Part shown: piece after piece, positions 8,503-17,440 of the stretch | Numbering within the stretch: the stretch's first letter is position 1 | How the letters are laid out: each line of letters opens with the position of its first letter | DNA from: MWEH01 sp035409945 | GTDB lineage: Bacteria; Bacillota; Clostridia; Christensenellales; DTU072 | NCBI GenBank assembly: GCA_035409945.1 | Contig: DAONQC010000003.1 | Coordinates: forward strand, 62,001 to 126,000 | Length of the DNA stretch: 64,000 nucleotides | Direction: 5' to 3' | Position numbers and translations under genes: made by a program | The notes under the pieces: generated by a model | Told to the model about the DNA's origin: nothing | What the model saw: the letters and a program-made list of their open reading frames with translations, nothing else | Database searches by the model: none

Positions 8503-11337
8503 CTATCTGTTTTCACCCTGTAAAAACTCCCGGAGGCTCTCCCCGGTAAAACTGTTTTCATTTTCCATGATGTCCTTTGGAGTACCAGATGCTATAACAT
8601 ATCCGCCAGCGTCTCCACCTTCCGGTCCTAGATCAATTACAAAGTCAGATGTTTTAATAACATCTAGATTATGCTCAATAACTATAACAGTATTTCCACT
8701 ATCTACTAATCGCTGTAGAATTATTAACAACTTTTCAACATCAGCTGCATGTAGCCCTGTTGTTGGTTCATCTAGGATATAGAGCGTTTTGCCCGTATGT
8801 CTTTTGCTCAATTCAGTTGCCAATTTAACTCTCTGCGCCTCACCGCCAGAAAGGGTCGTTGACGGTTGCCCTAATTTGATATATCCAAGCCCTACGTCCT
8901 GCAATGCTTTGATTTTATTGTAGATCATAGGGATATTTTCAAAAAACTCACAAGCCCTATCCACTGTCATATCTAAAACATCAAAAATTGATTTCCCTTT
9001 ATATTTAACAGCAAGCGTTTCTTTGTTATATCTCTTTCCATCGCAAACTTCACACTTTACATATATGTCGGGTAAAAAATGCATCTCGACTAACAAGCTA
9101 CCATCGCCTTTACAATTTTCACACCTTCCACCTTTTATATTGAAACTAAATCTTCCTGCTTTATATCCACGAGCCTTCGCATCGGGTGTCATCGCAAATA
9201 AATTTCTTATGTTGGTAAAGACCCCAGTATATGTCGCTGGATTTGACCGGGGGGTTCTTCCTATAGGGCTTTGATCTATAACAATAACCTTGTCAATGTA
9301 TTCTAGACCGTCAACCCTATCACAATCACCTAATTTAATATCTGAACCGTTAATTTTCCGGGCAACATATGGATATAGAACATCAATAATGAGAGAAGAT
9401 TTACCGCTACCCGAAACCCCTGTTATTGTTGTAAAGAGTCCTATAGGGATATCTACATTGATATTCTTTAAATTGTTCTCCCTGGCTCCTACAACAGTGA
9501 TATATTTATCAGATGTTTTCCTGTAATTCTCTGGTGTGTTTATATAACGGCGCCCAGCAAGATAGTCTCCAGTAATAGACGTAGGTTCAGACATTATATC
9601 TTGAACTGTACCCTGGGCTACTAAATATCCTCCCTTTTCTCCTGCATAAGGACCTATGTCAATAATCTGGTCTGCTGTCCGAATAGTTTCTTCATCATGC
9701 TCTACAACAATTAATGTATTCCCGCTATCTCTTAATTTTAAAAGTGAGTTCAATAGCTTCTTATTATCGCGTTGATGTAGGCCAATACTTGGCTCATCAA
9801 GAATATATATAACTCCAGTTAAGCCACTTCCTATCTGGGTCGCCAATCTGATTCTCTGACTTTCACCACCACTCAATGTAGAACTCATTCTTGATAATGT
9901 TAAGTATCCAAGCCCAACATTTATCAAAAAGTTAATTCTAGCTTTTATTTCATTTATTATCCGTTCTGAAATTTTTGTATCATTTTCGGAAAGCTTTAAT
10001 TGTTGAAACCAATTATATAACATGGTAATTGGCATATCTGTAAGTTCTACTATATTGCGATTACCAACAGTAACAAACATAACCTCTCGCCTTAAGCGTT
10101 TACCATTACATTCATTGCAAGGTATTGGTGCCATATATTTTTCTATATCTAGTTTGACATACTCAGATCTAGAATTATCATATCTGTCCTTGAGCATATT
10201 GACAAATCCTATAAAAAATCCACTATGATCTGACTTGAATAAATTTGATTTATATTCTTCAAGAGAGGAGCCTTTTACGCCTTTTCCGTATAGTAGCATA
10301 TCTTTAACTTTTTTATCTAAATCCTTCCACGGAACATTTAGGGAAAAGCCATATTTTTCGCTCAAAGCCCTTGTCGTTTTCTTTACTATGTATGGATATT
10401 CCATCAAGGCATAACCGCCAATTTTTATAGCCCTATCTTTCAAAGTTAAATTTTCATCAGGAATAATCTTTTGTGGGTCTACCTCCATACACACACCTAA
10501 ACCTGCACATTTTGGGCAAGCACCAAAAGGACTATTAAATGAAAACATTCTCGGAGACAGTTCCGGTATGGAAACATCACAATCAGGACAAGTGAATTTA
10601 GTGGAATACAAAGTTTCTTTGCCATCTATTTCTACTATAATCAGCCCTTCGGCTACTCTAAGGGCTGTTTCTACACTGTCGGTTAATCTACGTTGCATAT
10701 CTGGTTTAACAATGAGCCGATCGATAACAGCTGATATATGATGCTTGATGTTTTTTTCAAGGATTATTTCTTCGTCTAAGGTTCTCATTTCACCATCAAC
10801 TTTTACTCTTGTAAAACCTTCTGACTTTAATGTTTCAAAAATCTTTTTATGCTCACCTTTTCTCCCATTTACAATCGGCGCCATTATTATGACACGACTT
10901 CCTTCCAATGAATTCATTATCATTTCGCTAATTTGATCTACAGATATTGCCTTGATTTCCTTTCCGCAACTAGGACAATGGGGTATCCCTATACTGGCAA
11001 ATAACAATCTCAAATAATCATAAATTTCCGTAACCGTTCCCACAGTAGATCTAGGATTATGCGAAGTGGTTTTTTGATCAATTGAAATCGCTGGAGATAA
11101 TCCATCAATATATTCTACATTCGGCTTTTGCATCTGCCCTAAAAATTGTCTTGCATAACTGGACAAACTCTCCATATATCGTCTTTGTCCTTCTGCAAAA
11201 ATCGTGTCAAACGCCAAGGAGGATTTTCCGCTCCCACTCAGCCCAGTTAGTACTACCAACTTGTTTCGAGGGATTTCAACATCTATGTTTTTCAAATTAT
11301 TCTCTTTTGCACCCTTTACAAAAATACTATCCCGCAT
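8503..11337 (-). CDS. uvrA: Excinuclease ABC subunit A
   Basis: Damage-recognition ATPase of nucleotide excision repair. At 944 residues it is full length. It shows two ABC modules: Walker A GLSGSGKS at 32-39 and GVSGSGKS near 644, signatures LSGGESQR near 493 and LSGGEAQR near 833. Zinc-binding Cys pairs are present (CPSC, CPDC with CPKC, and CENC with CEVC). The ATG has an AAGGAAGAGG site five bases upstream. It follows uvrB by 89 bases on the same strand, so the two are probably co-transcribed. Confidence 0.98.
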   Translation of the reverse strand: MRDSIFVKGAKENNLKNIDVEIPRNKLVVLTGLSGSGKSSLAFDTIFAEGQRRYMESLSSYARQFLGQMQKPNVEYIDGLSPAISIDQKTTSHNPRSTVGTVTEIYDYLRLLFASIGIPHCPSCGKEIKAISVDQISEMIMNSLEGSRVIIMAPIVNGRKGEHKKIFETLKSEGFTRVKVDGEMRTLDEEIILEKNIKHHISAVIDRLIVKPDMQRRLTDSVETALRVAEGLIIVEIDGKETLYSTKFTCPDCDVSIPELSPRMFSFNSPFGACPKCAGLGVCMEVDPQKIIPDENLTLKDRAIKIGGYALMEYPYIVKKTTRALSEKYGFSLNVPWKDLDKKVKDMLLYGKGVKGSSLEEYKSNLFKSDHSGFFIGFVNMLKDRYDNSRSEYVKLDIEKYMAPIPCNECNGKRLRREVMFVTVGNRNIVELTDMPITMLYNWFQQLKLSENDTKISERIINEIKARINFLINVGLGYLTLSRMSSTLSGGESQRIRLATQIGSGLTGVIYILDEPSIGLHQRDNKKLLNSLLKLRDSGNTLIVVEHDEETIRTADQIIDIGPYAGEKGGYLVAQGTVQDIMSEPTSITGDYLAGRRYINTPENYRKTSDKYITVVGARENNLKNINVDIPIGLFTTITGVSGSGKSSLIIDVLYPYVARKINGSDIKLGDCDRVDGLEYIDKVIVIDQSPIGRTPRSNPATYTGVFTNIRNLFAMTPDAKARGYKAGRFSFNIKGGRCENCKGDGSLLVEMHFLPDIYVKCEVCDGKRYNKETLAVKYKGKSIFDVLDMTVDRACEFFENIPMIYNKIKALQDVGLGYIKLGQPSTTLSGGEAQRVKLATELSKRHTGKTLYILDEPTTGLHAADVEKLLIILQRLVDSGNTVIVIEHNLDVIKTSDFVIDLGPEGGDAGGYVIASGTPKDIMENENSFTGESLREFLQGENR

Positions 11338-11426
11338 TTCAACCTCTTCCTTGCTATAATATAAATTAGTTAACTTTCGCCCTAATCACATATATTAAAC
11401 GAATAAAATACATAAAATGTACTACG

Positions 11427-13394
11427 TTACTTATCTCTTTGCTCTTTCAATCTTGCTATTTTATCTCTTATTACTATTGCACTTTCAAAATCATATGTAG
11501 ATGAAGCGACCTGCATTAGTCCATAAAGTCTTTCTATTTCAGCGTTGATTTCTTTTTTATTTAATTTAACCGATTCTTTAGCAGCTTTTTGTGTTATTAG
11601 TAATGTATTAACTATCGGCTTGACAATAGTTTTTGGTGTGATGTTATTTTCAATATTATGTTTAATTTGTATATTCCTTCTCCTTTCTGTCTCGTCTATA
11701 GCTTCTTGCATACTTCTCGTTATTTTATCTGCGTACATTATTACAACTGCATCTTTGTTTCTAGCAGCTCTACCAACCGTTTGGATTAATGAAGAACGAG
11801 ACCTTAAAAAGCCTTCCTTATCAGCATCTAAAATTGCCACCAACTGCACTTCAGGAATATCTAAGCCTTCTCTTAATAAATTGATACCTACAATGACATC
11901 TATCTCTCCTTTGCGCAAACGAGTAATTTTTTCTATTCGTTCTAGTGTTTCAATATCACTGTGCATATATTCGACTTTTATATTATTTTCAATCAAATAA
12001 TTTGTTAAACTCTCTGCCATTTTCTTTGTTAATGTTGTTATTAGAACGCGTCCCGAATTCGCTTTAACACTGTTTATTTCCGAAATCAAATCATCCATTT
12101 GACCCTCGGTTTTTCTCACTTCTATTCTAGGGTCTACAAGCCCTGTTGGCCTTATTAACTGTTCTGCAACTACAGTAGACCTTTCCAGTTCATATTCAGA
12201 CGGCGTAGCAGAAACACAAATCATTTGATTAATTCGCTTATTAAATTCAATGAAGTTAAGAGGTCTGTTATCATATGCCGCGGGCAATCTAAAACCATAG
12301 TCAACTAAATTCTTTTTACGAGACCGATCTCCGTTATACATTCCTCTGATTTGTGGAATCGTCATATGACTTTCGTCTATAAAGAGTAGAAAATCATTAG
12401 GAAAATAATCAAGCAAGGTAAATGGTGGTTCACCGGGTTTTCTACCATCAAAATATCTAGAATAATTTTCAATGCCATTGCAATATCCAATTTCCCGAAT
12501 CATCTCAATGTTGTAATTAACTCTCTCTCTGATTCTCTGTGCTTCAATAAGTTTTCCTTGTTCAATAAAAAACTTTTCTTGCGTTCTCGCATCTTCGCCA
12601 ATTGTATAGAGAATATCCTCAAGTGGAGTATCTCCTACGATGTAGTGTGAAGCAGGGAAGATTGCAACATGAGAAACCGTATTGTGCACTCTTTTTGTTA
12701 CAACATCAACCTCGGTAATCTTTTCTACCAAATCATCAAAAAACTCTACCCTAACTGCTATATTTGAGGAATAAGATGGAAATATTTCTAAAACATCTCC
12801 ACGCACACTAAAAGTTGATCTAGTTAGTTCAAAATCATTTCTATTATATTGATTGGCAATCAATCGATCTATTAGGTCATCTCTATTAATTATGTCTCCT
12901 TCCCTAATTGAAATAACATTTCTAAAATATGTTTCTGGAGCGCCTAATCCATAAATACATGAAACCGACGACACAATAATCACATCTCTTCTTTCGCCTA
13001 AGGAAGAAGTTGCACTATGCCTCAACTTGTCAATCTCATCATTAATTGCAATGTCTTTTTCTATATATGTATCACTTCTTGGGATGTATGCTTCTGGTTG
13101 ATAATAATCATAGTATGAAACAAAATATTCTACCCTATTCTTAGGGAAAAGTTCCCTAAATTCATTACAAAGTTGAGCAGCCAAGGTTTTATTATGGGCC
13201 ATAACCAATGTTGGCCTTTGAACGTTCTGAATAATATTAGCCATAGTAAATGTTTTCCCGCTACCAGTAACACCTAATAAAACAGATGTTTTATCACCCT
13301 TGTTCACGGCAGTTGTTAATTGCGCAACCGCTTGCTCTTGATCACCAGCTAAAGAAAAATTAGAAACCAACTCAAATTTATGTTCTTTACTCAT
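11427..13394 (-). CDS. uvrB: Excinuclease ABC subunit B
   Basis: DNA helicase-like subunit that verifies damage after UvrA loading and recruits UvrC. The 655-aa protein has Walker A GVTGSGKT at 41-48, the tyrosine-rich beta-hairpin (YYDYYQPEAYIP), the DEAD-type box IDESH, helicase motif VI (QTVGRAARN), and a C-terminal UVR motif (about 620-655). Unlike its neighbours it has no visible ribosome binding site. An extended -10 (TGC-TAGTAT, 13402-13410) ends seven bases before the ATG, so a leaderless transcript is possible. Confidence 0.98.
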   Translation of the reverse strand: MSKEHKFELVSNFSLAGDQEQAVAQLTTAVNKGDKTSVLLGVTGSGKTFTMANIIQNVQRPTLVMAHNKTLAAQLCNEFRELFPKNRVEYFVSYYDYYQPEAYIPRSDTYIEKDIAINDEIDKLRHSATSSLGERRDVIIVSSVSCIYGLGAPETYFRNVISIREGDIINRDDLIDRLIANQYNRNDFELTRSTFSVRGDVLEIFPSYSSNIAVRVEFFDDLVEKITEVDVVTKRVHNTVSHVAIFPASHYIVGDTPLEDILYTIGEDARTQEKFFIEQGKLIEAQRIRERVNYNIEMIREIGYCNGIENYSRYFDGRKPGEPPFTLLDYFPNDFLLFIDESHMTIPQIRGMYNGDRSRKKNLVDYGFRLPAAYDNRPLNFIEFNKRINQMICVSATPSEYELERSTVVAEQLIRPTGLVDPRIEVRKTEGQMDDLISEINSVKANSGRVLITTLTKKMAESLTNYLIENNIKVEYMHSDIETLERIEKITRLRKGEIDVIVGINLLREGLDIPEVQLVAILDADKEGFLRSRSSLIQTVGRAARNKDAVVIMYADKITRSMQEAIDETERRRNIQIKHNIENNITPKTIVKPIVNTLLITQKAAKESVKLNKKEINAEIERLYGLMQVASSTYDFESAIVIRDKIARLKEQRDK

Positions 13395-13604
13395 ACATTA
13401 TATACTAGCACAAAATAGGTGCATTGACTTTATTTTTTGACCAATTTACTCAACTGACGAGTATCAAATCGACAAGACCCTCTCTACGAGTTTCTTTGGA
13501 TTTAAATAACCATTTTATGTCTATATTACTTAGCCTACTTTTAAACTTAAAATATTAATATACAAAACTACGAGCACTATAAGCTCTTATTTTAAATATC
13601 AAAA

Positions 13605-13964
13605 TTAAATAATAGCGTCAATTATTACTTTTACAAGATATCCAACAATTGCCACCAATACAGCAATGCCTAGACGTATATACAACTTTTTACGTGCAGT
13701 TTTTTTATCACGCTCATACGACTTACCTAAATCTTTCAAAACTATTACATAAACAGTCTCATCTTTCCTATGTGCAATATCATATTCGAAATAACCTTCT
13801 AATCGTAATGCATCCAATGTCTTCTCTACATCTTCTATGCGAAAATCGTATTTGTAGGGGATGTTTTCTAAAATCTCTATAGGCGAAACAATACATTGGC
13901 CTGTTTTCGATGCCAATTTAAAAATAGTTTCCATTAAAATTTTTTCTTTTTTTCCTAATAACAT
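13605..13964 (-). CDS. Small winged-helix-like protein with C-terminal membrane anchor
   Basis: A 119-aa protein I do not recognise by name. Residues 1-75 are predicted helical with a final beta-like YVIVL segment, in the manner of a winged helix (EDVEKTLDALRLEGYFEYD resembles a recognition helix and wing). A basic linker (KKTARKKLYIR) leads into one C-terminal membrane segment (about 99-118). It would be an inner-membrane protein with its domain in the cytoplasm. The next gene on the strand (14091-14471) has the same architecture, so they may be distant paralogues. The function is unknown. Confidence 0.7.
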   Translation of the reverse strand: MLLGKKEKILMETIFKLASKTGQCIVSPIEILENIPYKYDFRIEDVEKTLDALRLEGYFEYDIAHRKDETVYVIVLKDLGKSYERDKKTARKKLYIRLGIAVLVAIVGYLVKVIIDAII

Positions 13965-13994
13965 ACCTAAATATTGACTTGTATCAAGCTTTAA

Positions 13995-14055
13995 TTTTTA
14001 AAAACTATTATGATTACTGTGCGCTAGTTATCGATTACCACTCCTAAAACTCCAC
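13995..14055 (-). repeat. Decayed copy of the 3' end of the neighbouring membrane protein gene
   Basis: This non-coding stretch repeats 14095-14155, the last codons of the 126-aa gene, at an offset of exactly 100 bases. Both start with TTTTTAAAAA-(C/T)-ATTATGA and share GATTACT/CACTCCTAAAA(C/T)TCCACC. The copy has a frame shift and stops, so it is not translated as the parent is. Confidence 0.75.
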
Positions 14056-14090
14056 CTCAACATAACTAAATTAGACAACCTTATTATGTT

Positions 14091-14471
14091 CTACTTTTTA
14101 AAAATCATTATGACTGCCATAACGATAGCGACGATTACTCCTCCTAAAATTCCACCAAGTAGTCCAGATATGAAATGTTTAATATTGTTCTCTCTTAGGC
14201 TAATAACACCGCTCACATTATCAGACTTTTCACTTCCTGCAATAACTAATCCACTCAATGAAGGCTTGACAACTATACTTTTATTATCATTTAATTTTAT
14301 GTCAATATACTTTTTTAACTCTAAATACTTGATTAAACCATCCAATTCCTCTAAGTTATCACACTGGTCTTTTAGAGCAGATTTTACTTCTAGTTTGTTT
14401 AGTACAACAAACTCTCCTTCTATAGAATTACTAATGATGTATTGCAATAACCGTAATGCTTTCTTGTTCAT
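14091..14471 (-). CDS. Small winged-helix-like protein with glycine-zipper membrane anchor
   Basis: A 126-aa protein of unknown function. The first 70 residues look like a helix-turn-helix with wing (LEELDGLIKYLELKKYIDIK, then a strand). The C-terminus (about 100-123) is one membrane helix with the small-residue pattern GLLGGILGGV, which favours helix packing. It is the second of two adjacent genes with a cytoplasmic helical domain plus a C-terminal anchor. It follows hom by 38 bases and is probably in the same transcript. Its 3' end is partly duplicated just downstream (13995-14055). Confidence 0.7.
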   Translation of the reverse strand: MNKKALRLLQYIISNSIEGEFVVLNKLEVKSALKDQCDNLEELDGLIKYLELKKYIDIKLNDNKSIVVKPSLSGLVIAGSEKSDNVSGVISLRENNIKHFISGLLGGILGGVIVAIVMAVIMIFKK

Positions 14472-14509
14472 ATTAAATCGTTATTCTAGTATTTAACTAA
14501 CTTATTAAA

Positions 14510-15772
14510 TTATAAAACTCGAATCAGCGCATTAACTTTATTCACTATATCCAATGATTTGATTTCTTTAATAGCTTTTGATACTGCGCTTTCTTCAGTT
14601 TTATGTATCATAAACACAATGTCTGCAGCCCCTTTAGACGCTATTTGTTCCACACTATTAATTGATACCTCATATTTTCCAAATGTAGCCGCTATCTTTG
14701 CAAGAACTCCAGGTTTATCAACTACATTCATTCTTACATAATATTCGCATTCAAAATCGTCTTCGAAATCGTCAAGGTTTATTTTATCAAACCTCATTAC
14801 CTTATGTGTAGTTTGTTGCGCACAAAAAACTATATCTGACACAATAGCAGATCCTGTTGGCAAGTCACCAGCGCCTCTCCCGTAAAACATTACATCTCCA
14901 ACATTATTTCCATTGATCATAATTGCATTAAAGGAACCCTTAACACTTGCTAATGGGTTATCGTTTGATATAAATGAGGGATGTACTCTAGCTTCTATTT
15001 TTCCATTATTTAATTTTCCAATAGCTAATAATTTAAGGGTATAGCCAAACCTACGGCCATATTCTATATCTATCTTTTCTATATTAGAAATCCCCTCTCG
15101 ATATATTACATCTATCGGAACTCTCTTTTTAAAGCACAATGAAGAAAGTATCGATAGTTTGTACATACTATCATAACCTTCAACATCCGCGGTGGGATCT
15201 GCTTCCGCGTAACCTAAATCTTGAGCTTCCTTTAGTACGCTTGCATAATCTCTTCCCTCGTCAGCCATTTTTGTAAGTATGTAGTTTGTTGTTCCGTTTA
15301 CAATACCTTGAATTGATAATATTTCATTGCCTTGCATGCTTTCTGTTAATGCTCTGATAATGGGAACGCCTCCCGCAGAAGTCGCTTCAAAATATAAACC
15401 TGCATTCCCTTCAACTGCAGCTAATTCTAATTCAGACCAATGTTTAGAAAACATCTCTTTATTGGCAGTTACAATACTTTTTCCTGCTTTTAACGCCTTT
15501 AATAAATATGTTCTTGCAGGTTCAATCCCCCCAAAAAACTCGGCAACAATACTAACTCTATCGTCTTTTAAAACTGCATCATAATCATCTGATATCATAC
15601 TTGGGTCAAGACCAAACTTTTTTGCTCGATCTTTATTCCTATCAATGATGTACAGTACCTCGATATCCACTCCTTCAGTCTGTTTAATTTTTTCTTTCAT
15701 GGTTGTTAGAATTTGGTACGTTCCTCCACCTACTGTTCCTAATCCTAACAGTGCTACTCCGACTTTTTTCAT
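14510..15772 (-). CDS. hom: Homoserine dehydrogenase
   Basis: Reduces aspartate semialdehyde to homoserine, the branch point to threonine and methionine. The 420-aa protein has the NAD(P)-binding GLGTVGGG at 10-17, the catalytic-domain motifs VTANKE, AGGVPII and GTTNYIL, and a C-terminal ACT domain (about 347-420) that in this family mediates feedback by threonine. Length is normal for the monofunctional, ACT-bearing form. It lies 63 bases downstream of coaX on the same strand. Confidence 0.97.
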   Translation of the reverse strand: MKKVGVALLGLGTVGGGTYQILTTMKEKIKQTEGVDIEVLYIIDRNKDRAKKFGLDPSMISDDYDAVLKDDRVSIVAEFFGGIEPARTYLLKALKAGKSIVTANKEMFSKHWSELELAAVEGNAGLYFEATSAGGVPIIRALTESMQGNEILSIQGIVNGTTNYILTKMADEGRDYASVLKEAQDLGYAEADPTADVEGYDSMYKLSILSSLCFKKRVPIDVIYREGISNIEKIDIEYGRRFGYTLKLLAIGKLNNGKIEARVHPSFISNDNPLASVKGSFNAIMINGNNVGDVMFYGRGAGDLPTGSAIVSDIVFCAQQTTHKVMRFDKINLDDFEDDFECEYYVRMNVVDKPGVLAKIAATFGKYEVSINSVEQIASKGAADIVFMIHKTEESAVSKAIKEIKSLDIVNKVNALIRVL

Positions 15773-15835
15773 ACTGACTCTCCTTATTTGTGTTATGTAC
15801 TTTGATACTATTTTTAGTTATTTAAATAACGAACC

Positions 15836-16603
15836 TTAGGCATTCAATTCATACAAAATTTTAAGGCCTTTGAGCGATAATGCCCTATCTACCTTATCAA
15901 AAATATTCCCGTTGCTACCGACCAGCTGACTCATACCTCCAGTTGCAATAACCTTTAAATTATCAAAATTACTTTCTCTTTTCATGCCATTCACAATCCC
16001 CTCCACGAGACCTGTGAAACCATAAATTATTCCTGACTGCATATTTTCTATAGTTGTTTTTGCTATGATGTTTTCTGGTTTCACTAATTCGATGCGAGGA
16101 AGTTTCGCAGCTGTGTTCGTTAATGCTTCAGCACTAGTTTTAATTCCAGGAGCTATAGCTCCTCCAGCGAACACGCCTTTTTCTGTTATTAAATTGAACG
16201 TTGTAGCACTTCCAAAATCAACAACTAAGCAAGGGCCACCATATATATTATATGCAGCAACCGAATTTACTATTCTATCGGCTCCTAAATCTTCAGGGTT
16301 TGTATATCCTAACTCAATCCCTAAATTTAATGAACAGTTTACTGTTATGGGTTTATGCTTAAGATAAAATGAACACATGTGCTCTATCGTATAGTTTAAA
16401 GCGGGCGCAACAGAACTCATAATTATACCTTCAACATCATCAAATGACCTATGTATATTGGCAAATAAATCATAAAAAATCATTCCGAATTCATCTGCGG
16501 TCTTGCTATGATCGCTTGCTATACGCCACGTATATACAATTTCTGATTTTTCCACAATCCCTATCTTTATGTTAGTGTTACCTACGTCTAGAAGAATAAT
16601 CAT
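15836..16603 (-). CDS. coaX: Type III pantothenate kinase
   Basis: Phosphorylates pantothenate in the first step of coenzyme A synthesis. The 255-aa protein is of the ASKHA fold with the phosphate-binding DVGNTN at 6-11, the GADRI motif with the catalytic Asp, and the second phosphate loop VVDFGSATT. CoaX enzymes are insensitive to CoA feedback. It is the first gene of a minus-strand group with hom, and a promoter lies about 25 bases upstream. Confidence 0.97.
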   Translation of the reverse strand: MIILLDVGNTNIKIGIVEKSEIVYTWRIASDHSKTADEFGMIFYDLFANIHRSFDDVEGIIMSSVAPALNYTIEHMCSFYLKHKPITVNCSLNLGIELGYTNPEDLGADRIVNSVAAYNIYGGPCLVVDFGSATTFNLITEKGVFAGGAIAPGIKTSAEALTNTAAKLPRIELVKPENIIAKTTIENMQSGIIYGFTGLVEGIVNGMKRESNFDNLKVIATGGMSQLVGSNGNIFDKVDRALSLKGLKILYELNA

Positions 16604-16624
16604 ATCGCCTCCATGTTTGATAAA

Positions 16625-16654
16625 ATATTATCATATTGCCAGCATTATAGTCAA
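16625..16654 (-). promoter_or_regulatory. Candidate promoter of coaX-hom
   Basis: TTGACT (16649-16654) and TAATAT (16625-16630) on the minus strand are 18 bases apart; one- or two-base shifts give other acceptable -10 boxes (GATAAT with 16). The start of transcription would be about 12 bases before the coaX ATG. Confidence 0.5.
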
Positions 16655-16685
16655 TTAATCATATGATTACATACATATGCTTTAC

Positions 16686-16850
16686 GCATTCGTTTGCATT
16701 TAATCCAAAAATCTAGGAAGGGTTAAAACTTTGCAATTAACATGAGAATAACATTTACGCCTTCCACTATCAAACGTTACACTTACCTTGTAATGCTCGA
16801 GGGCTGTCTATAACTCTTATTACTATAACAACCGACAACCTCACGCCTCT
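16686..16850 (+). repeat. Dispersed intergenic repeat, copy ii (gap coaX-rplQ)
   Basis: The gap 16604-16911 has no gene. Its left part (16686-16760) matches 2421-2503. Its middle, from AACTTTGCAATT through TTACACTTACC to TTACTATAACAACCGACAA, matches the 113-bp tandem units at 56698-57000 in the same orientation. It therefore links the two repeat groups. No coding potential is seen. Confidence 0.55.
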
Positions 16851-16858
16851 TAATTATA

Positions 16859-16890
16859 CAAAAAAGCCGTCGGGTTAACCAACGGCTTCC
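16859..16890 (-). terminator. Terminator of the ribosomal protein cluster
   Basis: Minus-strand stem of about 8 bp around GCCGTTGG/CCGACGGC (one G-U pair) with a short TTAAC loop, followed by a run of T. It lies 22 bases past the rplQ stop and closes the 16-kb cluster. Confidence 0.9.
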
Positions 16891-16911
16891 TATTAACTGC
16901 ATTGCTATGAT

Positions 16912-17427
16912 TTAGTCAATCATTTCTAAAATACATCTTTCAGCATCGTCCCCACGCCTATTTTCTAATCTAATGATTCTGGTATAACCACCACCAACAC
17001 CTAACTCAGCTTTCCTCGCAGCGTATTTAGGCGCATATTCTCTAAAAACCTTCTCAATTAGAGGGTATTTAATGTCAGCAATTCTTTTCTTATAGTCTGC
17101 TTTCTTTTCTTTTTCACCCTGAATCTCTTTTAAGTCTCTTAAAATAGTCATCATTTTCCTGCGCGCAGCCAATTTCTTAGGACCATCATTAATGTACTCA
17201 ACTTTAATTGTTTCATCTTTTCGATTAAGTTTGTCTTTATTTACTTTAACTGTATCTTCGTAGGTGTTAATCCCTAGCGTTACTATCTTTTCTGCAATCC
17301 TGCGTACAGACTTAGCTCTATCGACTGTTGTTTCAATTTTTCCATGCCAAAGTAACTCGCTTGCTTGATTCCTTAAAATAGACATCCTTATGCTAGTTCT
17401 TTTGCCTAATTTTTTATTCTTCGCCAT
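16912..17427 (-). CDS. rplQ: Ribosomal protein L17
   Basis: Large-subunit protein near the exit tunnel. The start (KLGKRTSIRMSILRN) and end (GGGYTRIIRLENRRGDDA) are clear L17, but at 171 residues it is about 50 longer than the usual 115-120. The excess is a lysine-rich insertion at roughly 62-110, in the middle of the fold. It is the last gene of the alpha-operon block after rpoA, which it follows by 13 bases. Confidence 0.97.
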   Translation of the reverse strand: MAKNKKLGKRTSIRMSILRNQASELLWHGKIETTVDRAKSVRRIAEKIVTLGINTYEDTVKVNKDKLNRKDETIKVEYINDGPKKLAARRKMMTILRDLKEIQGEKEKKADYKKRIADIKYPLIEKVFREYAPKYAARKAELGVGGGYTRIIRLENRRGDDAERCILEMID

Positions 17428-17440
17428 CTTATATCTCTCC

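Noticed and set aside
11545..12000. 151-aa open frame on the plus strand inside uvrB
   Set aside because: It is antisense to well-conserved UvrB helicase motifs and has no start signal.
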